From contig NZ_RCZB01000005.1 in NCBI RefSeq assembly GCF_006438785.1, positions 186,001-250,000 on the forward strand: a stretch of 64,000 bases of DNA, given 5' to 3'. A model generated the notes under the pieces. The model saw only the letters and a list, made by a program, of their open reading frames with translations. It made no database searches and was not told the DNA's origin. Both the position numbers and the translations under genes were made by a program. Origin of the DNA: Rhodanobacter glycinis. GTDB taxonomy: Bacteria; Pseudomonadota; Gammaproteobacteria; Xanthomonadales; Rhodanobacteraceae. The number at the start of each line of letters is the position of its first letter. Position 1 is the stretch's first letter. Shown here one piece after another: positions 9,514-20,003 of this stretch.

Positions 9514-9812
9514 CCGTGACGCTGTTCCCGACGGGATCGCCGCTGGCGCAGGCGCTCGCCATCACCCGCACGATGCTGGCTGCCGCGCACGCCCAGGACT
9601 GGGAGCAGCTGTCCACCCTGGAAGCAACGCGTGAGCCGCTGTTGCGTCGCCAGCATCCGGCGGATGCGGTCAGCCACGCCCAGCTGGGCGAGGTTCTGGC
9701 GTACGATCGCGAACTGCAGGCGTTGGTGGGCCAGGCACGTGATAGCGTTGCCCAGCAGTGGCAGCGCGAAAACGGCCGAGCCCAGGCGATTGCCGCCTAC
9801 GAGCAGTCGTGA
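9510..9812 (+). CDS. fliT: FliT-like flagellar chaperone
   Basis: A 100-aa, mostly helical protein that starts at GTG 9510 inside the fliS stop. The sequence is poorly conserved, as is normal for FliT. The size, the helical pattern (LAQALAITRTMLAAAHAQDWEQLSTLEATREPLL) and the place right after fliS support a FliT-type export chaperone for FliD. The assignment rests mostly on position. Confidence 0.7.
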   Translation: MTVTLFPTGSPLAQALAITRTMLAAAHAQDWEQLSTLEATREPLLRRQHPADAVSHAQLGEVLAYDRELQALVGQARDSVAQQWQRENGRAQAIAAYEQS

Positions 9813-9943
9813 TCCTGGTCTGAACCATCCGTGGGAGGCAGTCGCAGGTTGCGCTGCCCCACTCAGGCCCCGCCCTGCATGGCGTCGAAAACTCCCCAGT
9901 GTGGCGGGTTTCTGATCTTCAGCGGATACCGTGGAGCTGCACG

Positions 9944-10498
9944 ATGAATACCGATCGGTGGGATGCGTTCGAGCAACGGGTGAGTGTCGAGGAGAGTCTG
10001 CACGTCGACAGCGAGCCACTCGCCTGGCCACCGCCGCAGGCGCAATTGCTGTGGCTGGCCGAACGCAACGCGAACACGCTGGCGGCGATTGCTGCGCTGG
10101 AGGAGCGTCGCGCCGATCTGGCCGATGACGACAGTCCGTTGATGCAGGAAATGCTGCGGATGGACGCCAAGCTCACCGCGCTGGTGGATATCGTCAACCA
10201 GCTGCTGGTGCCCGCCAGCACGCTGCCGCCGCGCCAGCTGTTGCGCTTCAATGCAGTCGGCGCACTGTTGCCCGCCAGTCTGGTGCCCGCAGGCGATGGC
10301 ATGTTGTTGCGATTGCGCTTCGACTTCTGCCGCAGTCTGCCGCTGGAATTGCCGGCGCAAATGGAACGTCAATTCGACGATGGTCGAGTGTTCGTGGTGT
10401 TCACACCGCTCGGCGATGTGTTGGGTGACGCAATTGAGCGGCTGGTTTTTCGCCATCACCGACGCAAAGTGGCAGAGGCGCGTCAGCTGCCCGGTTGA
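9944..10498 (+). CDS. Atypical PilZ-domain protein of the flagellar cluster
   Basis: A 184-aa protein starting MNTDRWDAFEQRVSVEESLH; ATG 9944 is chosen over GTG 9899 because a GGAG-type site (about 9931) precedes it. It has a helical N-terminal half (EERRADLADDDSPLMQEMLR) and a beta-rich C-terminal half. This layout and the place between fliS/T and fleQ fit the tetrameric, atypical PilZ proteins known from Xanthomonas flagellar clusters. The usual RxxxR and D/NxSxxG c-di-GMP motifs are not evident, so ligand binding is uncertain. It may link cyclic di-GMP signalling or FleQ to motility. Confidence 0.7.
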   Translation: MNTDRWDAFEQRVSVEESLHVDSEPLAWPPPQAQLLWLAERNANTLAAIAALEERRADLADDDSPLMQEMLRMDAKLTALVDIVNQLLVPASTLPPRQLLRFNAVGALLPASLVPAGDGMLLRLRFDFCRSLPLELPAQMERQFDDGRVFVVFTPLGDVLGDAIERLVFRHHRRKVAEARQLPG

Positions 10499-10863
10499 AC
10501 GGCGAGTCGATGCGAATCGATGCGAATCGAGTCGACATTTTCTATGTGATGCAGTTCGCACATATGAGCATCGCCGTGTAGTTCTTTTGACACGCGTCAC
10601 GTATGCCAGTCGTGCTCCGTCACGTGGCGGGCTTCATTCAATCTCCCCTTGTTTCATGTGGTTACAGCAAACCGCTGCGTATGCGGGGCGGCAATCGCGA
10701 TACCAGCTTTTCCGGCAAGTGACGTTTTGACGTCGCGACGACCCGGGAAACTGGCCCTCTTATTGCTCATGGTTCATCAGGCCGGCGACGGAAAGTCGGC
10801 ATCGATGAAAAAGCAGTCCCGCTGGAAGCATGGGATTGCCATATGTGCAACACGGAGAAAGCG
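10499..10863. other. 365-bp regulatory gap before fleQ
   Basis: No convincing gene. It starts with a near-tandem 10-bp repeat: 10501-10510 is a degenerate copy and TGCGAATCGA occurs twice, back to back, at 10511-10530. Further on are TGAC-containing half-sites (10586-10600 and around 10721-10733) and a sigma-54-like promoter at 10752-10767. The whole stretch looks like a control region for fleQ. Confidence 0.5.
10752..10767 (+). promoter_or_regulatory. Putative sigma-54 promoter of fleQ
   Basis: TGGCCCT, 4 bp, TTGCT. The invariant GG (10753-10754) and GC (10765-10766) are separated by exactly 10 bp. It lies about 97 bp before the fleQ start. The -24 box differs from TGGCACG at two positions. 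Confidence 0.5.
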
Positions 10864-12288
<1,425 letters not shown>

Positions 12289-12395
12289 TTGCATGCGGGC
12301 GAAAGGGAACGGCGAGCTGGGTGGCGCGACACGCGTCCCCCGGCGCGCGCCACTCGGCAGGTCTCTCCCGCATCGTGTTTTTCCCTCCATCCCGA

Positions 12396-12411
12396 TGGCA
12401 CGGCTCGTGCT
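12396..12411 (+). promoter_or_regulatory. Sigma-54 promoter of the fliE operon
   Basis: TGGCACG, 4 bp, GTGCT, with GG (12397-12398) and GC (12409-12410) exactly 10 bp apart. It lies 52 bp before fliE, right after the gene for the sigma-54 activator FleQ. The match to TGGCACG-N4-TTGCW has one mismatch. Confidence 0.85.
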
Positions 12412-12463
12412 TTTACCCCTGTAAACCCGTCACGCGCCGGGATTCCGTCATGAGGCAAGTGTC

Positions 12464-12790
12464 ATGAGCACGATCGACGTCAACAACCTGCTTTCCCAGA
12501 TGCGCCAGATGACGGCGCAGGTGCGCCCGCCGGAAACGGCGTTCAAGGCGGCGCCGGTCAGCGCGCAGTCCGACTTCTCCGCCGTACTCAAGCAATCCAT
12601 TTCCGCGGTGGGCCGCAGCCAGATGGAGGCAGGCAACATGGCCGCGAGTTTCGAGCGTGGCGATCCCGGTGCCGATCTTGGCCGCACGATGATCGCGGTG
12701 CAGAAGGCCGACCTTTCGCTGCGCACCATGGTCGAGGTGCGCAACAAGCTGGTCGATGCGTACAAGGACATCATGAACATGCCGGTCTGA
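12464..12790 (+). CDS. fliE: FliE, MS-ring to rod adaptor
   Basis: A 108-aa FliE: it begins MSTIDVNNLLSQMRQM and ends with the family's helical C-terminus LSLRTMVEVRNKLVDAYKDI. FliE connects the MS ring to the proximal rod and is among the first proteins exported. A GAGG site lies 8 nt before the ATG. It is the first gene behind a sigma-54 promoter and opens the fliE-F-G-H-I-J-K run. Confidence 0.97.
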   Translation: MSTIDVNNLLSQMRQMTAQVRPPETAFKAAPVSAQSDFSAVLKQSISAVGRSQMEAGNMAASFERGDPGADLGRTMIAVQKADLSLRTMVEVRNKLVDAYKDIMNMPV

Positions 12791-12837
12791 CGCCTTCGCG
12801 TCGACTTCGACTCCGCCCTTAGCAAACGAGCAGTACC

Positions 12838-14547
12838 ATGGCAGACAACGCCCTCGCGACGACCGGCAACAACGGTTCGCGCCTGGATCCCTTCAAGCAG
12901 ATCGCCCGCAATCCGGCGACGCGTCAGCTCGTTCTGCTGGTGGCGGTTGCCGCGGCGGTGGCGCTGGGAGTGGCGGTGGTGCTGTGGTCGCGCGGGCCGA
13001 ACTACGGCTTGCTGTATGCCGGGCTGGAGCAGAAGGACGCCGCCGCGATCACGCAGGAGCTGCAGACGACCAACACGCCTTACCAGCTGAGCAACGACGG
13101 TTCTTCGATCATGGCGCCGGCCGCCGATCTGGCCGCGCTGCGGCTCAAGCTGGCCAGCAAGGGACTGCCGCAGGGCAGCGCTGCCAGCAGCGCGCTGCCC
13201 GCCACCGATTCGCCGTTTGGCATGAGCGACCTGGCCGAACGCACCCGTTATCAGCAACTGCTGGAAACCGACTTGGGCACCACCATCGGCGGTCTGCAGT
13301 CGGTGCGTGCCGCGCGCGTGCATCTGGCTTTGCCCAAGCCCTCGGCATTCATCCGTGACAATCGTGCGGCCAGTGCCTCGGTGCTGGTCACGCTGTATCC
13401 GGGGCGTCAGCTCGACGCAGGCCAGGTGGCGGCGATCGTGCATCTGGTGGCAGCCAGTGTGCCGGACCTGGATGCCAGCCAGGTTTCCGTGATCGACCAG
13501 CAAGGCCAGTTGCTGACCACCGATCCGAACAGCCCGGGCGCGGTGGATGACAACCGCCTGCGCATGGCGACGCGGATCGAGAACACCTATGCCCAACGCA
13601 TCGAGGAACTGCTGACGCCGCTGGTTGGGCCGGGCCGGGTGCGCGCGCAGGTCTATGCGGATCTGGATTTCAGCCAAACTGAAAAAGCCACCGAAACCTT
13701 CGGTCACGATCATCCGTCCCTGCGCAGCGAGCAGACCAGCAATGAGCAGCGCGGCGGAGCTGCCGCCGCTGGCGGCGTGCCCGGCGCGCTGAGCAACCAG
13801 CCGCCGTCACTGGTGGCGCAGCCGACCGCGGCCAAGCCGGATGCCGGCAAGGCGACAGCGACAACCACCGGCGCGGCGGCAACGACCACGACCACGACCA
13901 ATACAGGCGACAGCTCCAGCAGCGCCACGCGCAATTACGAACTGGACCGCACCATCAGCCATGTCAGCGATCCGGCCGGACGCCTCGTCCGCCTGACCGT
14001 GGCCGTGGTGCTGGATGACAAGCTGGTCAATCCCGCAGCAGCTCCGGCCAGCAGTTCGTCGACCGCGACGAACAGCGTGCCGTTCAGTGCGCAAGAGCTG
14101 CAGCGTCTGACCGAGCTGACCAAGAACGCGGTGGGTTTCGACGCCAACCGCGGCGACAGCGTCAGCGTGGTCAATCAGGCGTTCCATCATGGTCCCGTGC
14201 CTGATGCGCTGCCGGAGACGCCGTTGTGGGAACGTCCCGGCGCGATGGATTTGTTCAAGCAGGGCCTCGGTGTGCTGATCGCGCTGCTGGTGGCGTTCGG
14301 CCTGCTGCGTCCGCTGCTGAAGGGGCTGGCGCGCGGTGAAACCGCATCGCGCGCGTTGCCAGCGCCGATGCCCAAGATCTCGGTGCGCGTCGATGACGAG
14401 CCCGCCGCCAACGAACCGGCCCGGCTCGCCGCCGCGCCGGTGCTCGCGTACGAGCAACGCATCGGCCAGGCACGGCGGATGGTGGGCGAAAACTCCAAAC
14501 AGGTGGCGCAGGTCGTGAAGAACTGGGTGAGTGAAGATGGCAGCTAA
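12838..14547 (+). CDS. fliF: FliF, MS-ring protein
   Basis: FliF (569 aa) forms the MS ring, the base of the basal body in the inner membrane. It has an N-terminal membrane span (residues about 32-52), the YscJ/FliF domain (NYGLLYAGLEQKDAAAI and RVHLALPKPSAF), a long low-complexity insert rich in Ala, Thr and Gly around 310-370, and a second span near 475-492. The cytoplasmic C-terminus (VAQVVKNWVSEDG) is the FliG-binding tail. fliG starts within its last codons. Confidence 0.97.
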   Translation: MADNALATTGNNGSRLDPFKQIARNPATRQLVLLVAVAAAVALGVAVVLWSRGPNYGLLYAGLEQKDAAAITQELQTTNTPYQLSNDGSSIMAPAADLAALRLKLASKGLPQGSAASSALPATDSPFGMSDLAERTRYQQLLETDLGTTIGGLQSVRAARVHLALPKPSAFIRDNRAASASVLVTLYPGRQLDAGQVAAIVHLVAASVPDLDASQVSVIDQQGQLLTTDPNSPGAVDDNRLRMATRIENTYAQRIEELLTPLVGPGRVRAQVYADLDFSQTEKATETFGHDHPSLRSEQTSNEQRGGAAAAGGVPGALSNQPPSLVAQPTAAKPDAGKATATTTGAAATTTTTTNTGDSSSSATRNYELDRTISHVSDPAGRLVRLTVAVVLDDKLVNPAAAPASSSSTATNSVPFSAQELQRLTELTKNAVGFDANRGDSVSVVNQAFHHGPVPDALPETPLWERPGAMDLFKQGLGVLIALLVAFGLLRPLLKGLARGETASRALPAPMPKISVRVDDEPAANEPARLAAAPVLAYEQRIGQARRMVGENSKQVAQVVKNWVSEDGS

Positions 14548-15553
14548 TCGTCCCGAGGCGCCCATCAATGGCGCGCAACGCGCAGCAATACTTCTGCTTA
14601 CGCTGGGCGAGCAGGATGCCGCCGAGGTGCTCAAGCACCTCAGTGCGCGCGACGTGCAGGCAGTCGGCTCCGCGATGGCGGCGCTCTCCAGCGTGTCGCG
14701 CGAACACGTCGAGCACGCGCTGGACAAGCTCAATGAGGACATGGGCCGGCAAACATCGCTGGGCGTGGGCACCGAGGAATACATCCGCAAGATCCTGGTC
14801 AACGCGCTGGGCGAGAACAAGGCCGGCGGCCTGATCGATCGCATCCTGCTTGGCCGCAGCAGCAAGGGCCTCGAATCGCTGAAGTGGATGGAGAGCCGCG
14901 CCATTGCCGAGATGATCAACCAGGAACACCCGCAGATCATCGCGCTGGTGCTGGCGCACCTCGAGCCGGATCAGGCGGCCGAGGTGATCGGTTACCTGCC
15001 GCTGCGCGTGCGCTCCGATGCGTTGATGCGCATCGCCACGCTGGACGGCGTGCAGCCGCATGCGCTGAACGAACTGGACGAGATCATGGAGCGCCAGTTC
15101 TCGGGCAGCAACAAGAAGCTCAAGTCCGCCAACGTCGGTGGCCTGAAGGCTGCCGCCGACATTCTCAACGCGATGGAGGGCAGCCGCGAAACCGAATTGA
15201 TGACCGCCATCCGCAGTCACGACGATGCACTGGGCGGACGCATCGAGGATCTGATGTTCGTGTTCGAGGATCTGGCCGAGCTGGACGACCGCGGCATGCA
15301 GACGCTGCTGCGCGAGGTGCCATCGGGCACCCTGATCACTGCGCTGAAGGGCGCCGAGCCGGAGATTCGCGAAAAGATCTTCGGCAACATGTCCAAGCGT
15401 GCTGCCGACATGATGCGCGACGATCTCGAAGTGAAGGGGCCGGTGCGCCTGAGCGAGGTCGACGCGGCGCAGAAAGAGGTGCTGGCGATCGCCCGCAAAC
15501 TTTCCGATGCCGGTCAGCTCAGCCTTGCCGCCGGCGGGGATGAATTCGTCTGA
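14537..15553 (+). CDS. fliG: FliG, rotor switch protein
   Basis: FliG (338 aa) couples the stator to rotation and switching. It has the N-terminal FliF-binding part (NGAQRAAILLLTLGE), the middle armadillo region with the EHPQ motif (NQEHPQIIALVLAHL), and the C-terminal domain with the charged torque helix (RGMQTLLREVPSGTLITALK and REKIFGNMSKRAADMMRDDL). ATG 14537 (MAANRP) is chosen; GTG 14531 is two codons upstream. It overlaps fliF by 11 bp and its stop overlaps the fliH start. Confidence 0.97.
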   Translation: MAANRPEAPINGAQRAAILLLTLGEQDAAEVLKHLSARDVQAVGSAMAALSSVSREHVEHALDKLNEDMGRQTSLGVGTEEYIRKILVNALGENKAGGLIDRILLGRSSKGLESLKWMESRAIAEMINQEHPQIIALVLAHLEPDQAAEVIGYLPLRVRSDALMRIATLDGVQPHALNELDEIMERQFSGSNKKLKSANVGGLKAAADILNAMEGSRETELMTAIRSHDDALGGRIEDLMFVFEDLAELDDRGMQTLLREVPSGTLITALKGAEPEIREKIFGNMSKRAADMMRDDLEVKGPVRLSEVDAAQKEVLAIARKLSDAGQLSLAAGGDEFV

Positions 15554-16185
15554 TGGCCGCTGCGATCCACACCATGGCGCAACAGGATTTCCAGCGCTGG
15601 GAGCTGCCGAACGTGGGCACCCAGCCAACCGCATCGAAGGCGGCCAATACATCGCCCCAACCCACCGTGCACGAACTGGCAGCGCTCGAACGGCAGGCGC
15701 GCGAGGAGGGCTATGCCGCCGGCCACGCCGAAGGCAAGGCCGCGGCACAGCAGCAGTTGCGCCAGCGCATGGCCCAGCTCGATGCGCTGTACGAATCGGC
15801 CGCGCGCCCGCTGCAGGCGCTCGACGAACAGACCGAGCAGGAGCTGGCCCGGCTGGCGACCATCGTGGCCAGCCGGGTGATCGTGCGCGAGTTGCAACTG
15901 GCGCCGGGATTGATCGCAAAGGTCGTGCGTCAGGCGGCCAGCGCGCTGCCGGCCGCCACCCGCGAGCTGCGCGTGCATGTGCATCCGGATGACCTGGCCC
16001 TGTTGCAGGAACTCGGCGCGGCGGAAAGTCATTGGCAGCTGCTGGCCGACCCCGCGCTGGCTCGCGGCGATTGCCAGCTGGAAAGCGCGCGTTCGCGGCT
16101 CGATGCGCGAGTGGAAACACGTCTGGCGGCAATCATCGATGCCGTGCTCGGCGATGACGCCGGGCATGCCGGACCCGATGCATGA
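15553..16185 (+). CDS. fliH: FliH, negative regulator of the export ATPase
   Basis: A 210-aa FliH. It has the Ala/Gln-rich middle with glycine-spaced repeats ([20 protein letters not shown]), typical of the FliH/YscL stalk, and a C-terminal V/A-ATPase-stalk-like domain ([29 protein letters not shown]). It dimerises, binds FliI and anchors it at the C ring. The ATG overlaps the fliG stop and the end overlaps fliI by 4 bp. Confidence 0.94.
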   Translation: MAAAIHTMAQQDFQRWELPNVGTQPTASKAANTSPQPTVHELAALERQAREEGYAAGHAEGKAAAQQQLRQRMAQLDALYESAARPLQALDEQTEQELARLATIVASRVIVRELQLAPGLIAKVVRQAASALPAATRELRVHVHPDDLALLQELGAAESHWQLLADPALARGDCQLESARSRLDARVETRLAAIIDAVLGDDAGHAGPDA

Positions 16186-17549
16186 GCATCGACGTCACTG
16201 ACGTCGCGCGGCAGGCGCGCTGGCAACAGCAGCTTGCGCGGCGCAGCGCGCGGGCCAAGGTGGCGCACACGCTGACCGTGGAAGGCAGCCTGCGCCGCGT
16301 GGTGGGCCTGACTTTGGAAGCGGAAGGCTGCGAGGCTGCACTTGGCGCGCGTTGCCTGGTCGATACGGCTGACGGCGCCAAGCTCGAAACCGAAGTGGTC
16401 GGTTTTGCCGACGAACGCCTGCTGCTGATGCCGGTTGGCGACATGCACGGCGTGCTGCCGAATGCTCGGGTTCGCCCGTGCATTCACAGCGGCGGCCTGC
16501 CGGTGGGCATGGGCTTGCTGGGCCGGGTGATCGGCGCCGATGGCGTACCGCTGGACGGGCTCGGTCCGCTGGATTCGGACGAACATGCCGCGCTCAAGCG
16601 CGAGCCGATCAACCCGATGGCACGCAAACCGATCGACGCACCGCTGGATGTTGGCGTGCGCGCGATCAACGCGCTGCTTACGGTGGGGCGTGGCCAGCGA
16701 CTGGGCCTGTTCGCCGGCTCCGGTGTGGGCAAATCGACCCTGCTCGGCATGATGACCAAGTACACCAACGCCGATGTGGTGGTGGTCGGCCTGATCGGCG
16801 AGCGCGGTCGCGAGGTGAAGGAATTTGTCGAGCACACGCTGGGCGAGGAAGGTCATCGGCGTGCGGTGATCGTCGCGGCGCCGGCCGACGCGCCGCCGCT
16901 CAAGCGCTTGCGTGGTGCGCAGTACGCCACCGCCATCGCCGAGTGGTTTCGCGACCGTGGCCAGCGCGTGCTGCTGCTGATGGATTCGCTGACCCGCTAC
17001 GCCCAGGCGCAGCGCGAGATCGCGCTGGCGATCGGCGAGCCGCCGGCGACCAAGGGTTATCCGCCATCGGTGTTCGCGATGATGCCTGCGCTGGTCGAGC
17101 GTGCCGGCAACGATGCCGAAGGGCGCGGTTCGATCACCGCGTTCTACACCGTACTCACCGAGGGTGACGATTACCGCCACGATCCCATTGCGGATGCAGC
17201 GAGGGCGATTCTTGACGGCCATATCGTGCTGTCGCGCGATCTGGCCGAAGCCGGCCATTATCCGGCCATCGACATCGAGGCCTCGATCAGTCGCGTGATG
17301 CCGGCGGTGGTGACGCGCGAGCATCTGCGCTCCGCGCAACGTTTCCGCCAGGTCTATTCCGCCTACCGCCAGCAGCGCGACCTGATCGCGGTAGGCGCGT
17401 ACCAGAAGGGTTCCGATCCGCAGGTCGATCAGGCGATCGAGATGTGGCCGCAGCTGCGTGCGTTCCTGCAGCAGGAAGTGGACGAACCGATGACGCTTGA
17501 GGTGGCCATCGCCAACCTCGCGCTCCTCGCCGCGCAGGTGACCGAATGA
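16182..17549 (+). CDS. fliI: FliI, flagellar export ATPase
   Basis: A 455-aa F1-beta-like ATPase that unfolds and feeds export substrates to the gate. Walker A lies at about 175-186 ([10 protein letters not shown]) and Walker B near 265 ([18 protein letters not shown]). The family block [15 protein letters not shown] and the C-terminal [11 protein letters not shown] type end are present. Both borders overlap neighbours by 4 bp (fliH, fliJ), so the genes are translationally coupled. Confidence 0.98.
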   Translation: MSIDVTDVARQARWQQQLARRSARAKVAHTLTVEGSLRRVVGLTLEAEGCEAALGARCLVDTADGAKLETEVVGFADERLLLMPVGDMHGVLPNARVRPCIHSGGLPVGMGLLGRVIGADGVPLDGLGPLDSDEHAALKREPINPMARKPIDAPLDVGVRAINALLTVGRGQRLGLFAGSGVGKSTLLGMMTKYTNADVVVVGLIGERGREVKEFVEHTLGEEGHRRAVIVAAPADAPPLKRLRGAQYATAIAEWFRDRGQRVLLLMDSLTRYAQAQREIALAIGEPPATKGYPPSVFAMMPALVERAGNDAEGRGSITAFYTVLTEGDDYRHDPIADAARAILDGHIVLSRDLAEAGHYPAIDIEASISRVMPAVVTREHLRSAQRFRQVYSAYRQQRDLIAVGAYQKGSDPQVDQAIEMWPQLRAFLQQEVDEPMTLEVAIANLALLAAQVTE

Positions 17550-17971
17550 GCTCGCGCGCGAAACAATTGCAGCCGGCAGTAGAGCAAGCCAGGCAGCGCA
17601 GCGAAGATGCCCTGGCGAAGCTGGCCGCACAGCAGCAGCACCTGGCCAAGGCTGAGCACCAGCTCAGCGAATTGCAGCGCTACCGACAGGAATACGCAAC
17701 CAGCGGCACTGGCGCACTGAGCGTGACCGCGTTGCTCAATCGGCAGACCTTCATCGAACGGATCGATCAGGCGATCGTGCAGCAGACCACCGAGATCGCC
17801 CGCCAGGCTCGCCAGCTGGAGCAGGTGCGCGATCACTGGAAGCAGACCCATGCGCGCGAAAGCGCACTCGGCAGCGTCGTCGCGCAGCATCGCGAACATG
17901 AGCGCCGCGCCGAGGATCGGCAGGAGCAGGCCGAAGTCGATGAGCGCATGCAGCATCGGCGGCTACGATGA
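17546..17971 (+). CDS. fliJ: FliJ, export chaperone escort
   Basis: A 141-aa, highly charged, almost fully coiled-coil protein rich in Gln, Glu, Arg and Ala. The start overlaps the fliI stop. Length, coiled coil and place right after fliI match FliJ, which sits in the FliI ring and helps hand substrates to FlhA. Sequence conservation is low, as in all FliJ proteins. Confidence 0.88.
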   Translation: MSSRAKQLQPAVEQARQRSEDALAKLAAQQQHLAKAEHQLSELQRYRQEYATSGTGALSVTALLNRQTFIERIDQAIVQQTTEIARQARQLEQVRDHWKQTHARESALGSVVAQHREHERRAEDRQEQAEVDERMQHRRLR

Positions 17972-18035
17972 ATACCATTTCCGCCTGCGTGCTGTTGTCC
18001 GCCGCATATCAATGCATTGAAGGAGCGACCGCCTC

Positions 18036-19163
18036 ATGACCGCCCACGCCGTTGGTTCCACTCCCGCTGCGCCGTCGGCGCCGCGCAGTACGCCTACCGG
18101 CGGCGCGCCGGACCCGGCCGCGCCGGGCCATTTCGATCATCAGCTGCATGCCGCGAAGCAGCGCAACGCATCGCGCAATCCCGATCCCTCGCCGACCCAT
18201 GCTCGCGAGCTGGGCTCGAAGCCGCAGCCATCGACCAACCGTCAGCCGGACACGGCGAAGGCGACCGATTCGCAGATCCCGGCAACGACAGCATCAACGA
18301 TGACAACGACCGCGCCACCGGCCGCGCCGGTACAAGCCGCTGCGGCCGTCCAGGCCAGCGCGCCCGATGCGAAGGCACCGACCGATACGATCGACATGGA
18401 CGACCAGGCGGCGTCTGCGCTGGCCGGCGCCATGCTGGCGTTGATCGGACCGTCGGTGGCCGGCGTGTTGCGGCCTGCCGCTGCGGCGGCCAAGACCGTC
18501 GAGGTGCTGGCGCAGGCGGGCAAGACCGTGGCGACGGATGCCAGCGCAGCCATGCTGCTGCAGCTCGGCGATGCCACCAGCGCGACCACGGCGACCGCCA
18601 ATCCCGCGCCCGCCGTGGTAGCCGGCATGCTGGCGGCAACAGATGGTTTGCTGCCGCTCGCCACGACCAGCAAGGATTCCTCGCCAGCCGACGCGACGCC
18701 GACCGCCGCACTGTCCGCTCCGTCGACACCCGCCGCACCGACCGCGCCGCCCGTGTTGCAGTTGCCGGTCGGCAGCCAGACGTTTGCCCAGGACCTGGGC
18801 CAGCAGGTGGCGTGGCTCGGTGGCCAGGGCATCAAGCAGGCGCGGATCCGGCTGCATCCCGAAGAACTGGGCTCGCTCGACGTGAAAGTCAGCGTGACGC
18901 ACGGGCGTGTCGACGTGGTGTTCAGCGCGCAACACCCTGCTGCCGTGGCGGCCGTACAGCAAAGCCTGCCGCAGCTCGATCACATGCTGGCCCAGCATGG
19001 CCTTTCACTGGGTCATGCCGAAGTGGGGCAGCAGGATCGCGGTGACCGTCACGGCCATGCCGGGGATACGGGCAAGGCCGCGCTGGATGAGCCCGGCGAT
19101 ATCCACGCCATCAACATGACGACATCACTGGGCCAGATCGGCCTGCTCGACGCGTTTGCCTGA
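18036..19163 (+). CDS. fliK: FliK, hook-length control protein
   Basis: A 375-aa FliK. The first 230 residues are Ala/Pro/Thr-rich and without clear domains, the molecular ruler part. The C-terminal Flg_hook domain begins near 245 (QLPVGSQTFAQDLGQQVAWL) and carries the core RIRLHPEELGSLDVKVSV, which contacts FlhB to switch export from hook to filament proteins. It closes the fliE operon; a hairpin follows and then the fliL promoter. A second, shorter FliK-like gene lies at 36629-37771. Confidence 0.93.
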   Translation: MTAHAVGSTPAAPSAPRSTPTGGAPDPAAPGHFDHQLHAAKQRNASRNPDPSPTHARELGSKPQPSTNRQPDTAKATDSQIPATTASTMTTTAPPAAPVQAAAAVQASAPDAKAPTDTIDMDDQAASALAGAMLALIGPSVAGVLRPAAAAAKTVEVLAQAGKTVATDASAAMLLQLGDATSATTATANPAPAVVAGMLAATDGLLPLATTSKDSSPADATPTAALSAPSTPAAPTAPPVLQLPVGSQTFAQDLGQQVAWLGGQGIKQARIRLHPEELGSLDVKVSVTHGRVDVVFSAQHPAAVAAVQQSLPQLDHMLAQHGLSLGHAEVGQQDRGDRHGHAGDTGKAALDEPGDIHAINMTTSLGQIGLLDAFA

Positions 19164-19168
19164 TCGTT

Positions 19169-19191
19169 CGCGGCGCGTTGTTCGCGCCGCG
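19169..19191 (+). terminator. Hairpin after fliK, possible terminator
   Basis: CGCGGCGCG and CGCGCCGCG form a perfect 9-bp stem with loop TTGTT, starting 5 bp after the fliK stop. There is no U-run after it, so it may only slow or partly stop transcription. Confidence 0.5.
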
Positions 19192-19380
19192 CAAACCCGC
19201 GCCCGTCGTCTTCCTGAAAACGGCCGGTGGATGGCGATGCCATCTTGCATGCGTGTGTTCACTGGCTTCGCCGTGATCGCGTCGCGACGCTGCTCCGACG
19301 GGCGTCAAGAAAGTGCCGCGAGCCCGGTCCGGCGTGCTCGCCAAGGCCGAGAACCCAGCTGCAACAACGTCTTTCGCCGA

Positions 19381-19396
19381 TGGCACGCGGATTGCA
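19381..19396 (+). promoter_or_regulatory. Sigma-54 promoter of the fliL operon
   Basis: TGGCACG, 4 bp, TTGCA: a full match to the sigma-54 consensus, with GG (19382-19383) and GC (19394-19395) exactly 10 bp apart. It lies 91 bp before the fliL start in a 323-bp gap that otherwise holds only the fliK hairpin. It should drive fliL to at least fliP. Confidence 0.92.
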
Positions 19397-19486
19397 TTTG
19401 CTGCTTGGCGCGTTGTCAGACGTGCCTCCCATCAGCTGAGCGCGTTAACAGGCGCGCTCGCCCCATCAGCGAAGGACGAAGTTTTC

Positions 19487-19987
19487 ATGGTCGACGAAGA
19501 ACAGCCCGAAGTGGTGTCGGACGCTCCGGTGGAGCGCCGCAGCCGCATGCCATTGGTGATCGGCGTAGTGGTGGTGCTGGTGGCGCTGGGCGCCGGCGGG
19601 TATCTGTGGCAGTCACACCGGGCCGCGCATGCCACGACCGGCAAAGTCGCCGCTGTGGAACTCAGCAAGGCCGAACTTTATCTGCCGCTAGAGCCTGCCT
19701 TCGTGGTGAATTTTCGCGACAACGACTCGCTGCGCTATCTGCAGGTGGGGGTCACCCTGATGTCGCACGATCCCGAGGCGATCAACGTGGCCAAAGCCGC
19801 CGATCCGGTACTCCGCGACGGCCTAGTGGCGCTTTTCAGCAATCAGAACTTTTCGATCATCAGCGATGTCGCCGGCCGCCAGAAGCTGCAGGAGCAGGCG
19901 CTGGTCACGGTGCGCAAGGTTGTCCAGGCGCGGCTCGGCCGCCCCGGCATCGACGCACTGTATTTCACCAGTTTCGTGATGCAGTGA
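19487..19987 (+). CDS. fliL: FliL, stator-associated basal body protein
   Basis: A 166-aa single-pass membrane protein. The start MVDEEQPEVV at 19487 follows an AGGA site and gives the usual FliL layout; a longer frame from 19313 would run through the promoter and is rejected. One span lies at about 22-42 (MPLVIGVVVVLVALGAGGYL), then a periplasmic domain with AFVVNFRDNDSLRYLQVGV, and a C-terminus ending in IDALYFTSFVMQ. FliL surrounds stator units and supports torque. Confidence 0.93.
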   Translation: MVDEEQPEVVSDAPVERRSRMPLVIGVVVVLVALGAGGYLWQSHRAAHATTGKVAAVELSKAELYLPLEPAFVVNFRDNDSLRYLQVGVTLMSHDPEAINVAKAADPVLRDGLVALFSNQNFSIISDVAGRQKLQEQALVTVRKVVQARLGRPGIDALYFTSFVMQ

Positions 19988-20003
19988 TGGGGATGCCACG
20001 CAC

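Noticed and set aside
9868..9895. GTCGAAAA box before the PilZ gene resembling the fliC -10
   Set aside because: The TCAGG upstream is not at the right distance for a -35 and lacks the TCAAG core.
19313..19486. Upstream extension of the fliL frame to 19313
   Set aside because: It would span the sigma-54 promoter and has no FliL-like residues; the start at 19487 has a ribosome site.
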